A stretch of 64,000 bases of DNA from Gemmatimonadales bacterium (GTDB lineage: Bacteria > Gemmatimonadota > Gemmatimonadetes > Palauibacterales > Palauibacteraceae). The stretch covers positions 123,094 through 187,093 of the forward strand of contig VXOJ01000036.1 in assembly GCA_009840115.1 (NCBI GenBank), in the 5' to 3' direction. Below the pieces are notes generated by a model, which saw only the letters and a list, made by a program, of their open reading frames with translations, made no database searches and was not told the origin of the DNA. The position numbers and the translations under genes are program-made. Positions 17,652 through 25,405 of the stretch are shown here, one piece after another; the first letter of the stretch is position 1, and every line of letters starts with the position of its first letter.

Positions 17652-19370
17652 GTGATCCGGGACCCGCACCTTCGCCGAGCCCTCGCCTACGTTCGACCGT
17701 ACGCGGGGGCTTTGCTTCCCGTGGTCCTCCTTTCCACGGCCGGGACCGCGCTCGGGCTCGCGCTCCCCTACCTGTCGAAGGCGATGATCGACGACGCGAT
17801 CCTGGGCGGGGACTTCCCTCTCCTACTGCGGATCGTCGGCCTCTTCATCGGGATCACGATCCTCGGCTTCGGGGCCAACGTCGCGAGCGGGATGCGGTAC
17901 ACGCGGGTGTCGGCGGGCATCCTGTTCGACATGCGGCTGGCGCTCTACCGCCACCTGCAGAGGCTCTCGCCGCGCTTCTACGCGCGGACGCCGTTCGGGG
18001 ACATCGTCTCGCGCATCAACAGCGACATCGGCGAGATCCAGCGGGTGACGGCGGACGCGGCGCTCGGGCTGTTCGGGAACGTGCTCTTCCTGATCGGGAC
18101 GATGGGGATGCTCATCTATCTCGATGCGCGGCTCTTCCTCGCGGGGCTCGTCGCGCTGCCGCCGAGCCTGTGGGCGCTGGTCAGATACCGGAACCGGCTC
18201 GAGGGGCGCGTGAGGCACCTGCGGGAGCGGAGCGCGGACATCGGGAGCTTCCTCATCGAGACGCTGCAGGGGGTGCGCACGGTGGTCGCGTCGAACGCCC
18301 AGGAGCGGGAGGCGGCGCGGTTCGGGCGCCACAACGACCGGTTCGTCCGGGCCCTGATGTCGATGCGCCGGTACACGTACCTGGCGGGAGGCCTGCCCGG
18401 GGTGCTGCTCCAGACGGGGACGGCCGCCGTCTTCCTGTACGGGGGCTACCGGGTCATCACGGAGGCGACGACGCTGGGGACGTTCGTCGCGTTCATGGCG
18501 TACCAGATGCGGCTCCTCTTCCCGGTGCAGGCGCTGATGGGGCTGTACGCGAACCTCGCGAGCGCCCGGGCGTCGCTCGTGCGCGTCCATGAACTGTTCG
18601 ACACGCCGCTGGAGGTGGTGGAGGCGGACGCGGTGGAGCGGCTGGGGCGGGCGGCGGGGGCGCTGGTCCTGGAGGATGTCCGGCTCGGCTTCGGGCGGGG
18701 AGGCGAGGTGCTGGAGGGCGTGTCGCTGGAGGTGCCCGCCGGGCAGGTGATCGCGCTCGTCGGCGCGAGCGGGAGCGGGAAGTCGACGATCGCCGACCTG
18801 CTCTCGCGCCAGCTCGACCCGGACGGCGGGCGAGTTCTGCTCGACGGCCGGGACCTGCGGGTGCTCGCGCTGGCCGACGTGCGGCGGAACGTGGCCGTGG
18901 TGGAGCAGGATCCGTTCATCTTCCACGCCTCCATCGCCGAGAACGTGCGCTACGCCAAGCCCGACGCCACGGACCTGGAAGTCACCGGGGCGCTCGCGGC
19001 GGCCGCGCTCGACGGACTGCTCGCGTCGCTTCCGGAGGGGGCCGGGACGGTCGTCGGGGAGCGGGGCCGGCAGCTCTCCGCCGGGGAGCGGCAGCGGGTG
19101 GCGGTGGCGCGGGCCTTCCTGGCGGACCCGGCGGTGCTCGTGTTCGACGAGGCGACGGGGGCGCTGGACCCGGCCTCGGAGGCGCAGGTACTCGAGGGCT
19201 ACGCGGCCCTGATGCGGGGACGGACCACCGTGCTCATCACGCACCGCCCGGAACTCGCGCGGCGGGCGGAGCGCGTGGTGGTGCTCCGCGACGGGCGGGT
19301 GGCGCAGGACGGCCGGCCAGCGGAACTCGACGGTCGGCCGGGTGCGTTCCGCACCCTGTTCGCCGGGTGA
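17652..19370 (+). CDS. qhpF: ABC transporter exporting QhpC, QhpF-like
   Basis: 572 residues, GTG start. An N-terminal six-helix membrane domain (about 1-320) is fused to an ATPase domain. Visible motifs are Walker A GASGSGKST, a Q-loop VVEQDPF, the signature LSAGERQ, Walker B VLVFDEAT and the switch His in ITHRP. This is a half-size transporter expected to work as a homodimer. In Paracoccus the equivalent protein moves the processed gamma subunit to the periplasm. It starts 39 bases after qhpB and its stop overlaps qhpE (GTGA). Other B-family exporters look alike, so the assignment rests on context. Confidence 0.9.
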   Translation: MIRDPHLRRALAYVRPYAGALLPVVLLSTAGTALGLALPYLSKAMIDDAILGGDFPLLLRIVGLFIGITILGFGANVASGMRYTRVSAGILFDMRLALYRHLQRLSPRFYARTPFGDIVSRINSDIGEIQRVTADAALGLFGNVLFLIGTMGMLIYLDARLFLAGLVALPPSLWALVRYRNRLEGRVRHLRERSADIGSFLIETLQGVRTVVASNAQEREAARFGRHNDRFVRALMSMRRYTYLAGGLPGVLLQTGTAAVFLYGGYRVITEATTLGTFVAFMAYQMRLLFPVQALMGLYANLASARASLVRVHELFDTPLEVVEADAVERLGRAAGALVLEDVRLGFGRGGEVLEGVSLEVPAGQVIALVGASGSGKSTIADLLSRQLDPDGGRVLLDGRDLRVLALADVRRNVAVVEQDPFIFHASIAENVRYAKPDATDLEVTGALAAAALDGLLASLPEGAGTVVGERGRQLSAGERQRVAVARAFLADPAVLVFDEATGALDPASEAQVLEGYAALMRGRTTVLITHRPELARRAERVVVLRDGRVAQDGRPAELDGRPGAFRTLFAG

Positions 19371-20125
19371 CCGCGTCGGCGGCGGGAGCGCCCGCGGCAC
19401 CGTCCGTCGTGCGGATGCGCTCGGAGCCGCTGCGGAGCCGGACCGGCCGCGGCGTCTCCATCGCGGTCATCGACAGCGGGGCGCACCCGAACCATCCGCA
19501 CCTGGGGCTCCTGGCGGACGGAGTCGCGTTCACGCCCGACGGACGCAAGCACGACGACCTGACGGACCGGCTGGGCCACGGGACCGCCGTCACCGCGGCC
19601 ATCCAGGAGAAGGCGCCGGGCGCGCGGGTCCACGTGGCCCGCGTCTTTCACGACGAGCTGGCGACGAGCGCCCGAACGCTGGCGAAGGCGATCGACTGGG
19701 CCGCGGAGCGCGGCTGCCGGTTGGCGAATCTGAGCCTCGGAACGCCCCGCCGCAGCCGCATGGAGGTGCTGCAGCCCGCCGTCGAGCGGGCCGCGCGGGC
19801 CGGAACGCTCGTCATCGCGGCCTACTCGCACGAAGGCGAGCTTCAGCTACCGGGCAGCCTCCCCGGCGCGCTCGGCGTGTGCCTCGACTGGGATCTGCCG
19901 CGGCACAGCGTCCGCATCGGCCGCCGCGACGGGCGGCGCGTCCTGTACGCGTCCGGCTACCCGCGGCCCATCCCGGGTGTCCCGCCCACCCGCAACCTCA
20001 ACGGGATCAGCTTCGCCGTGGCGAACGCGACCGGCATCGCCGCCCTCGCCCTCGACCTCCTCCCCCAGGCGCACGGCCGGGCCGACGCCCTGGCCGCCCT
20101 GGAATCGCTGGCACCGGTCCGTTGA
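19367..20125 (+). CDS. qhpE: subtilisin-like leader protease QhpE
   Basis: 252 residues with a full S8 catalytic triad: D36 (IAVIDSG), H71 (GHGTAV) and S215 (NGISFA). It is short and has no signal peptide or propeptide, fitting a cytoplasmic protease. In Paracoccus, QhpE removes the QhpC leader after cross-linking and before export. It is the last gene of the operon, with a GTG overlapping the qhpF stop. It faces the convergent cupin gene at 20139. Confidence 0.92.
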   Translation: MTASAAGAPAAPSVVRMRSEPLRSRTGRGVSIAVIDSGAHPNHPHLGLLADGVAFTPDGRKHDDLTDRLGHGTAVTAAIQEKAPGARVHVARVFHDELATSARTLAKAIDWAAERGCRLANLSLGTPRRSRMEVLQPAVERAARAGTLVIAAYSHEGELQLPGSLPGALGVCLDWDLPRHSVRIGRRDGRRVLYASGYPRPIPGVPPTRNLNGISFAVANATGIAALALDLLPQAHGRADALAALESLAPVR

Positions 20126-20138
20126 GGGGCCGAGCAGC

Positions 20139-20570
20139 CTAACCGGACGCGGGGCGTTCGAAGTCGACGATGTTCTCCCACTCCTGCGCGTCCGAGCGCG
20201 CGACCACGGCGACGACCGGCTCGGTATCGCTGAGGTTGAACACCTCGTGGGGGATGCCGGGTTCGATGAAGATGAAGTCGCCCGCTTCGTTATCGAGCGT
20301 CTTCTCCAGCCGCGGCCCGAACTCGTGCCGGACCCGTCCCTCGAGGATGTAGAGCATCACCTCGAAATCCACGTGGATGTGCGCCCTGGCGACGCCGCCC
20401 GGCGGGATCATCGCCACATTCATGGAGAGCGCGCCCGAGCCGACGTTCTCCGCCCACATCCCCGTCTTGTACTCGATCCCGTTCCACGCCCGGTGCCTGC
20501 CGCCGCCCCGCACCGTGATGATCCCCTCGTGCCGCTCCACGCGCCCCGGCGTCTGTCTGGTTCCGTCCAT
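20139..20570 (-). CDS. cupin-domain protein
   Basis: 143 residues, ATG at 20570 with a GGAGG site seven bases upstream. The cupin signature is clear: RAHIHVDFEVMLYILEGRVRHEFG, then GDFIFIEPGIPHEVFNLS. It has the His, His, Glu, His set (HIHVDFE and PHE) that binds a divalent metal. Single-domain cupins range from dioxygenases and isomerases to simple binding proteins, so no reaction is assigned. It is convergent with the end of the qhp operon and has no obvious operon partner. Confidence 0.85.
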   Translation of the reverse strand: MDGTRQTPGRVERHEGIITVRGGGRHRAWNGIEYKTGMWAENVGSGALSMNVAMIPPGGVARAHIHVDFEVMLYILEGRVRHEFGPRLEKTLDNEAGDFIFIEPGIPHEVFNLSDTEPVVAVVARSDAQEWENIVDFERPASG

Positions 20571-20633
20571 CGCGCACCTCCGCCAGGAGAAGTAGGGGTT
20601 GTGGACGAACGAAACCAGACCGTTCCGGGAGGC

Positions 20634-20921
20634 TCAGTCGCCCTTGGCCTTCGCGAGCGCGACGGTGTTGGCGAGTAGCCAGGCGGACGCGGCGCAGAGC
20701 TGCAGCCAGTCGCCGCGGGACGTGATCCCGTACGCGAGCACGCTGGCGATCCAGCACAGGCTGGCGGCCGTTTGGCCGGCCCACTCGACACGCATCGCCC
20801 GATGCAGCACCGGCGCCAGTCGCCTGCGCTTCGGAGTCAGGCTCGGCGTCAGACTCGGTGTCAGGCTCGGTGTCAGCTTTGGTGTTGCGGGCGCCGGGAC
20901 TTCGGCATGGTCGGTCAGCAT
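20634..20921 (-). CDS. small two-helix membrane protein in the zinc-type operon
   Basis: 95 residues. The ATG at 20921 overlaps the stop of the flavoprotein gene (ATGCTGA), arguing that it is real and coupled. The N-terminus [16 protein letters not shown] leads into a TPSL repeat, a basic segment (PKRRRLAPVLHRAMRVEW), and two hydrophobic segments (AASLCWIASVLAYGI and LCAASAWLLANTVALA). It is probably an inner-membrane protein with a cytoplasmic repeat. No family recognised. Confidence 0.75.
   Translation of the reverse strand: MLTDHAEVPAPATPKLTPSLTPSLTPSLTPKRRRLAPVLHRAMRVEWAGQTAASLCWIASVLAYGITSRGDWLQLCAASAWLLANTVALAKAKGD
20836..20883. repeat. 12-bp tandem repeat, about four units
   Basis: Units of consensus GTCAGGCTCGGT run at 20836, 20848, 20860 and 20872, the last degenerate (CTTTGGT). 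The repeat lies inside the small membrane protein gene and encodes the four-residue LTPS unit. In-frame length variation between strains would be expected. Confidence 0.85.
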
Positions 20922-22045
20922 ACGCACTCCTGTCCGCAGCAGGAGAGATCGTCGAGGTACATACCCCACATCCTGTACATCTCGAGCTCCTCGGCGGGCA
21001 GGCCCAGCGAGGTCGCGATCGCCTTGGCGACGACCGCGAACCGCTGCCGGTACTTGTAGATGAAGCAGAAGATGTGGCTTTCGTGGCGCACGGCCGCGCC
21101 GCACAGGTAGATCCCGGGGACGACCGTCGATCCGTCGTGCTCGTTGAGGAGCGGGAATCCGTCTTCTCGTGACTCGAAGAGGTCCATCACGAGCGGATGG
21201 CTTCCCGCAAACCCGCCCGCGAGGAGGGGCTGTACGGGCGTGCGAAAGCGCTGCCCGTCGGCCGTGGCGACCTCGAATCCGGCATTGGCGGTAGCCACGG
21301 CGGTGACGGCGGTGTCGGGAAAGAGCTCCACGCGCTCCGTGTACGAAGGGCGTCGTGTACGCTCGAGCGAGAAGGTGGAAAGCGCGACGCTGGGATCGGA
21401 GCTCTCGGACGCCCAGGGACTCCCCAGGTCGAAGAGGCGCACCCGCTTGCCTCGCTCGGCCAGGTGGCTGGCGACGTCGACGCCGCTTTCGTAGCCGCCG
21501 ACGACGATGAAATCGTCCCCATCCAGCTCGGCGTAGCTGGGGAGCAGAGCCGTGTGCAGGCACAACTCGCTGCCCTCGAAGCTGTTCAAGCGCGGGTACT
21601 GGAAGTCGCCTGCAGCCCAAATGACGTGCCGGGCACGCACAGGCCCCGCTGTCGTTTCGACCACGAACTCCTCGCCGCTCCGGTCGATCCGAAGCACGTC
21701 GACACCCTCCTGGATCGGCAACTCGAAGTGGCCGGCGATCGCCTTGAGGAAGGCCGCATACTGCCTCCCCGTGGGGTGCTCGACCTCCAGGGACCAGGCG
21801 GCCGAGGTCCCGATCACGACGGAATTCAGGTCGAGCATGCCAACCGAATTCGTCGGGAACGAAGGTGTGATGAAGCGAGTCTCGGCCGGCCACTGGGCGA
21901 ACGAGGCGCCCACCGAGTGGCGTTCGAGCGCGACGAAGTTCTCGATCCCCGCGTGCGCGAGTGCGACCGAGACGCCCACACCGGCGGCTCCCGCGCCGAC
22001 GATGACGACATCGAGCAGGTCGTCCGGAGCCGGAGTGTTGTTCAT
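20915..22045 (-). CDS. FAD/NAD(P)-binding oxidoreductase with cysteine-rich tail
   Basis: About 376 residues. It has an FAD Rossmann motif at residues 17-22 ([11 protein letters not shown]), a second nucleotide motif ([15 protein letters not shown]) and the segment [26 protein letters not shown]. The overall layout resembles flavin monooxygenase or thioredoxin-reductase-like proteins. The last nine residues, SCCGQECVC, hold C369, C370, C374 and C376, a possible metal or redox site. The ATG at 22045 overlaps the cobW stop (ATGA). Its place in an operon diverging from zur suggests expression under zinc limitation; the substrate is unknown. Confidence 0.85.
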   Translation of the reverse strand: MNNTPAPDDLLDVVIVGAGAAGVGVSVALAHAGIENFVALERHSVGASFAQWPAETRFITPSFPTNSVGMLDLNSVVIGTSAAWSLEVEHPTGRQYAAFLKAIAGHFELPIQEGVDVLRIDRSGEEFVVETTAGPVRARHVIWAAGDFQYPRLNSFEGSELCLHTALLPSYAELDGDDFIVVGGYESGVDVASHLAERGKRVRLFDLGSPWASESSDPSVALSTFSLERTRRPSYTERVELFPDTAVTAVATANAGFEVATADGQRFRTPVQPLLAGGFAGSHPLVMDLFESREDGFPLLNEHDGSTVVPGIYLCGAAVRHESHIFCFIYKYRQRFAVVAKAIATSLGLPAEELEMYRMWGMYLDDLSCCGQECVC

Positions 22046-23286
22046 CCGGCCACCTCCTCGACGACCTGAAGCTCGGGGAAGGGGTTGGGACGTCCCTCCC
22101 AGGCGCTGTTGTCGGCGGCGGCAAGGGCTTCGTCGAGCAGGCATGCGTCGAGTCGCGCGCGTAATGCGGCTTGATCCATCCGCTGACCGATGAAGACGAG
22201 TGCCTGCTTACGATCCCCGAATCGAGGGTGCCAACTCGGCTGCTGGTCCGGTCGCTCGCCGTCCGGGTGGTCCCAGTACTCCCTCGGCATCGCGGCCCAC
22301 CACATGCCCATGGGGTGGACGGAGCTCACACCCCCGGCCTGCTCCCACTCGTATACGACCTTGTGATCGGCGGCGACCCAGAAGAAGCCCTTCGACCGCA
22401 GCACGCCGTGCCAGTTCTCATCGTCGTTCAGGAACGCCCACAGCTTCTCCGCGTCGAATGGTGCCGAAGTCCGATAGGTGAAGTTCGAGATCCCGTACTC
22501 TTCCGTCTCGGGCGTGTGGTCTCCCTCGAGCTCACGGATCCAGCCGGCCGAGCTTTCCGCCTTGTCGTAGTCGAACAAGCCCGTGTCGAGCACGCGCTCG
22601 AGGGGCACCTGCCCATGTGTCGCCCGGTGAATTTCGGCGCCGGGGTTGAGCGCGCGCAGAATGGCCTCGACCTCACGCGCATGGTCCTCGGCGACGAGAT
22701 CGAGCTTGTTAAGCACGATGACGTCGGCGAACTCGACCTGGTCGATCAGCAGGTCGGTGACCGTCCGCTCGTCCTCTTCGCCCAACGACTCACCGCGATC
22801 CTGCAGGGCCTCGGCGGCGTTGTAGTCCTTCAGGAAGCTCGCGGCGTCTACGACGGTGACCATCGTGTCGAGGCGCGAGATGTCGCCGAGGCTCACACCG
22901 TCCTCGTCCTCGAAGGTGAAGGTCTGGGCGACCGGGATGGGCTCGGAAATCCCCGTGGATTCGATCAGCAGGTAATGGAAACGCCCCTCCCGGGCCAACC
23001 GGGAGACTTCGGCGAGCAGATCCTCCCGGAGCGTGCAGCAGATGCAGCCGTTCGTCATCTCGACGAGCGTTTCTTCGGTCCGCGAGAGCTGGGCGCCCCC
23101 GCGTGCCACCAGGGCCGCGTCGATGTTGACCTCGCTCATGTCGTTCACGATGACCGCGACACGGCGTCCCTCCCGATTGTGCAGAACCTCATTGAGGAGG
23201 GTGGTCTTCCCGGCTCCGAGGAAGCCGGACAACACCGTGACGGGGAGACGCTCGTCACGGGTCACGGTGCCTGAATCGGTGCGCAT
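22042..23286 (-). CDS. COG0523 (CobW/ZigA-type) zinc-linked GTPase
   Basis: About 414 residues. Walker A at 21-28 (GFLGAGKT), the family's metal-binding CxCC at C81-I-C83-C84 (NGCICCTL), a base-recognition NKLD and a C-terminal CobW_C domain. COG0523 GTPases insert or traffic metals; those next to zur are usually zinc metallochaperones made under zinc starvation. ATG 23286 is chosen because an AAGGAAG site precedes it; the ORF upstream of that runs into the promoter palindrome. It is the first gene of the minus-strand operon with the flavoprotein and small membrane protein. Confidence 0.93.
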   Translation of the reverse strand: MRTDSGTVTRDERLPVTVLSGFLGAGKTTLLNEVLHNREGRRVAVIVNDMSEVNIDAALVARGGAQLSRTEETLVEMTNGCICCTLREDLLAEVSRLAREGRFHYLLIESTGISEPIPVAQTFTFEDEDGVSLGDISRLDTMVTVVDAASFLKDYNAAEALQDRGESLGEEDERTVTDLLIDQVEFADVIVLNKLDLVAEDHAREVEAILRALNPGAEIHRATHGQVPLERVLDTGLFDYDKAESSAGWIRELEGDHTPETEEYGISNFTYRTSAPFDAEKLWAFLNDDENWHGVLRSKGFFWVAADHKVVYEWEQAGGVSSVHPMGMWWAAMPREYWDHPDGERPDQQPSWHPRFGDRKQALVFIGQRMDQAALRARLDACLLDEALAAADNSAWEGRPNPFPELQVVEEVAG

Positions 23287-23349
23287 CGAACTTCCTTTTC
23301 GGACACTTCCTGTTGCGGAATGCTCCTGCAAGCGGCTTGCGAGTGCAGG

Positions 23350-23377
23350 AAAATACACAAGTGACTTGCATGTGCAA
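23350..23377 (-). promoter_or_regulatory. putative promoter of the cobW operon
   Basis: Reading the minus strand, TTGCAC (complement of 23372-23377) is followed by a 16-base spacer and TATTTT (complement of 23350-23355). The -35 hexamer lies inside the palindrome 23364-23379, so a bound repressor would block it. Confidence 0.6.
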
Positions 23378-23379
23378 GT
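23364..23379. promoter_or_regulatory. candidate Zur operator (7-2-7 palindrome)
   Basis: ACTTGCATGTGCAAGT: perfect 7-base arms around TG, midway between divergent zur and cobW. It overlaps the minus promoter and also a plus-strand pair TTGCAT (23366-23371), 17 bases, TAGCGT (23389-23394) suited to zur. A related inverted repeat, GCAAGC-G-GCTTGC, lies at 23328-23340 and may be a second site. Assignment to Zur is inferred from position; the motif is not the proteobacterial or actinobacterial Zur box. Confidence 0.6.
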
Positions 23380-23430
23380 GCTTGTCCCTAGCGTTTTCGA
23401 ACTTCAGTCCTGCCGCGCGGGGGAAGGCCC

Positions 23431-23868
23431 ATGCGAATCACGAAGAACGAGGCCCGTCGGAGGCTGCGCGAGCGCGGTCTGCGCGTAACCGCGCCGCGCC
23501 TTGCGGTGCTCGGCATCCTGGCCAACGCCGAGGGTCCGATGTCCTTCACACAGGTGCTCGACCTGCTAGGCGACTCGGACTGGGATCAGGCGACGATCTA
23601 CCGCAACCTGGTCAAGCTGCGTGAGGCCGGCCTCGCTCCCGTGGTGAGTCGGGTGGACGGCATCGATCGATACGCGCTCGCGGGAGACCACGAAGACGCC
23701 CATCGCCACCCGCACTTCCTGTGCGAGGACTGCGGCCGGGTGGCCTGTCTGAAGGAGGAGATCGCCGCGGCGTTGTCGATCGATGGGCCGTGGGCCGAGT
23801 CCATCCGCAGCGCGATGGTGCAGCTACTGGGCCACTGCCCGGACTGTCTCGCCCGGGCGGATGCCTGA
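23431..23868 (+). CDS. zur: Fur-family metalloregulator, probably Zur
   Basis: 145 residues. An N-terminal winged helix (ARRRLRERGLRVTAPRLAVLGIL, then TIYRNLVKLREAGL) is followed by the Fur-family metal domain. It has a His cluster (H91, H93, H95) and two CxxC pairs (C98/C101 and C136/C139) that form the structural zinc site. Divergence from a CobW-type GTPase points to zinc rather than iron. ATG 23431 follows a GGGGAAGG stretch. Fur, PerR or another metal specificity cannot be excluded from sequence alone. Confidence 0.85.
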   Translation: MRITKNEARRRLRERGLRVTAPRLAVLGILANAEGPMSFTQVLDLLGDSDWDQATIYRNLVKLREAGLAPVVSRVDGIDRYALAGDHEDAHRHPHFLCEDCGRVACLKEEIAAALSIDGPWAESIRSAMVQLLGHCPDCLARADA

Positions 23869-23891
23869 GATTCGCCGGGCGCATCCGTTGC

Positions 23892-25250
23892 TCAGTTGCC
23901 GAAGCTGGTGGCGATTTCGGCCAGGCCCTGCTGGATCTCCTCCTCGGACTTCCACACGCCGCGCACCATGACGCCGGCGCGGTCCGCGACGTTCGCCACA
24001 TCGTCGAGCGGGTTGGAGTTCGTGAGGATGAGATCCGCGCGCCGGCCCGCGGCCACCGTTCCAAAGGTGTCGTAGGCCTGGAAGTAGTCGCCGACGTTTC
24101 GGGTGCCGCTGACGAGGATCTCGTACGGCGACATCCCGGCCTCGGCCATCGCCGCGAGTTCGCGGTGGAGGGAGAAGCCGGGGACGCTGAACATCTGCGG
24201 CGAATCGGTGCCCATGAGGATGCCCACGCCGGCCTCGTTCATCATGCCGAGGAGCCGCGTCCGGTTGCTCGCGTGCACGCGCGCCTGCTCCACGTCCCAG
24301 GCGTCGCGCGCCTGGATCGCCTCGAGCCGGTCCTTCCAGCCCTGGACGCCCTCCGGGGGCCAGTAGCGCATCTCCGGATAGGCGGCGAGCGCGTCGGGGT
24401 CGCCGAAGCCGATGACGCCCACTTCCCAGAGGACCATCGTGGGCACGACCCAGGCCCGGGCGCCGATCGTCAGCGCGAACAGCTCCTCCATCGTCGCCGC
24501 GTCCATGGGGCCGCGGATGCCTCCCGCCTCCTCCATGTAGCCGTCGAGGTGGTCGAAGGTCTCCTGCCCCATGAGGATGGCGTGCCGGATCCCGACGTCG
24601 GCCGGGACGTGGCCTCCGAAGCGGATGCCGGCCTGCGCGGCGGCCGCGGCGAGCGCGTCGTATTCCGGCACGGTGAGTCCGGGGTGGATCTTCAGGTGAT
24701 CCCACCCTTCCCCCTTCTGCACCCACACGCGATCCGCCGCCTGCGACGGCGACGTGACCGAGTTGCCGTTGAAGCTCGGACCCGCAAGGTAGAGCGTCGG
24801 CCCCCAGATCTCGCCCGTGTTCGTCCTCGCCTTCAACTCGAGGTCGCCGGGCAGGCCGAGCATCCCGCGCACCGTCGTCACGCCGTTCGCGGCGTAAAGG
24901 AACATCACCTGCTCGCGGAACGTGTCGGTCGGGAATCCGCCGGGGGTGTGTCCGTGCATCTCCGACAGCCCCGGCATCAGGTACTTCCCGGCGCCGTCGA
25001 TGCGGCGGGCGCCGGCCGGCACGTCCACGTCGGCGGACGGCCCGACCGCGACGATCCGGTCGCCGCGCACGACGACGGTGTGTCCGGTGAGGACCCGCTC
25101 GGAATCCATCGGAATCACGTTCACGTCGACGAAGGCGGTGGCGCCGGCCTGCGCTGCCTGCTCGCCGGCGGCGGCGAAGGAGGCCGCGGCGAAGGGAGCC
25201 GCGACGCACCCGGCGAGGGCGAATCCCAGGGACCGTGTGGCGAGTCTCAT
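23892..25250 (-). CDS. secreted metal-dependent amidohydrolase
   Basis: About 452 residues. ATG 25250 has an AGGAGG site. A signal peptide (MRLATRSLGFALAGCVAAPF, then Ala-rich) exports it. The amidohydrolase fold shows the HxH metal pair in LSEMHGHTPG, a lysine in WDHLKIHPGL, further histidines (FGGHVP, FDHLDG) and the catalytic Asp in GTDSPQM. Members act on imidazolonepropionate-like rings, dipeptides or amides; the substrate is not readable here. It diverges from the cytochrome/barrel gene, so the two may share control. Confidence 0.88.
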   Translation of the reverse strand: MRLATRSLGFALAGCVAAPFAAASFAAAGEQAAQAGATAFVDVNVIPMDSERVLTGHTVVVRGDRIVAVGPSADVDVPAGARRIDGAGKYLMPGLSEMHGHTPGGFPTDTFREQVMFLYAANGVTTVRGMLGLPGDLELKARTNTGEIWGPTLYLAGPSFNGNSVTSPSQAADRVWVQKGEGWDHLKIHPGLTVPEYDALAAAAAQAGIRFGGHVPADVGIRHAILMGQETFDHLDGYMEEAGGIRGPMDAATMEELFALTIGARAWVVPTMVLWEVGVIGFGDPDALAAYPEMRYWPPEGVQGWKDRLEAIQARDAWDVEQARVHASNRTRLLGMMNEAGVGILMGTDSPQMFSVPGFSLHRELAAMAEAGMSPYEILVSGTRNVGDYFQAYDTFGTVAAGRRADLILTNSNPLDDVANVADRAGVMVRGVWKSEEEIQQGLAEIATSFGN

Positions 25251-25290
25251 ACGACCTCCTCGGGCACGGTCGCCCGTGACCACGACGACC

Positions 25291-25319
25291 TTGACCCCAA
25301 TAACGATTATTGGTATTCA
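25291..25319 (+). promoter_or_regulatory. promoter with palindromic spacer
   Basis: TTGACC (25291-25296), a 17-base spacer and TATTCA (25314-25319). The spacer is itself the inverted repeat CCAATAACGATTATTGG (7-base arms around CGA), exactly filling the gap. It should drive the gene at 25406, and a regulator bound here would contact both faces of the promoter. Confidence 0.65.
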
Positions 25320-25327
25320 CAGGGCGC

Positions 25328-25343
25328 GTCCGACATGTCGGAC
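25328..25343. promoter_or_regulatory. perfect 16-bp palindrome near the predicted transcription start
   Basis: GTCCGACATGTCGGAC is fully self-complementary and begins eight bases after the predicted -10 box of the preceding promoter. It could be a second operator or a hairpin in the leader RNA. Confidence 0.55.
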
Positions 25344-25405
25344 ACATTCGCAGATTACGACATCGTCCGCCCGATGGGACCCCCTGACCGCGAGGAACCA
25401 CGGAT

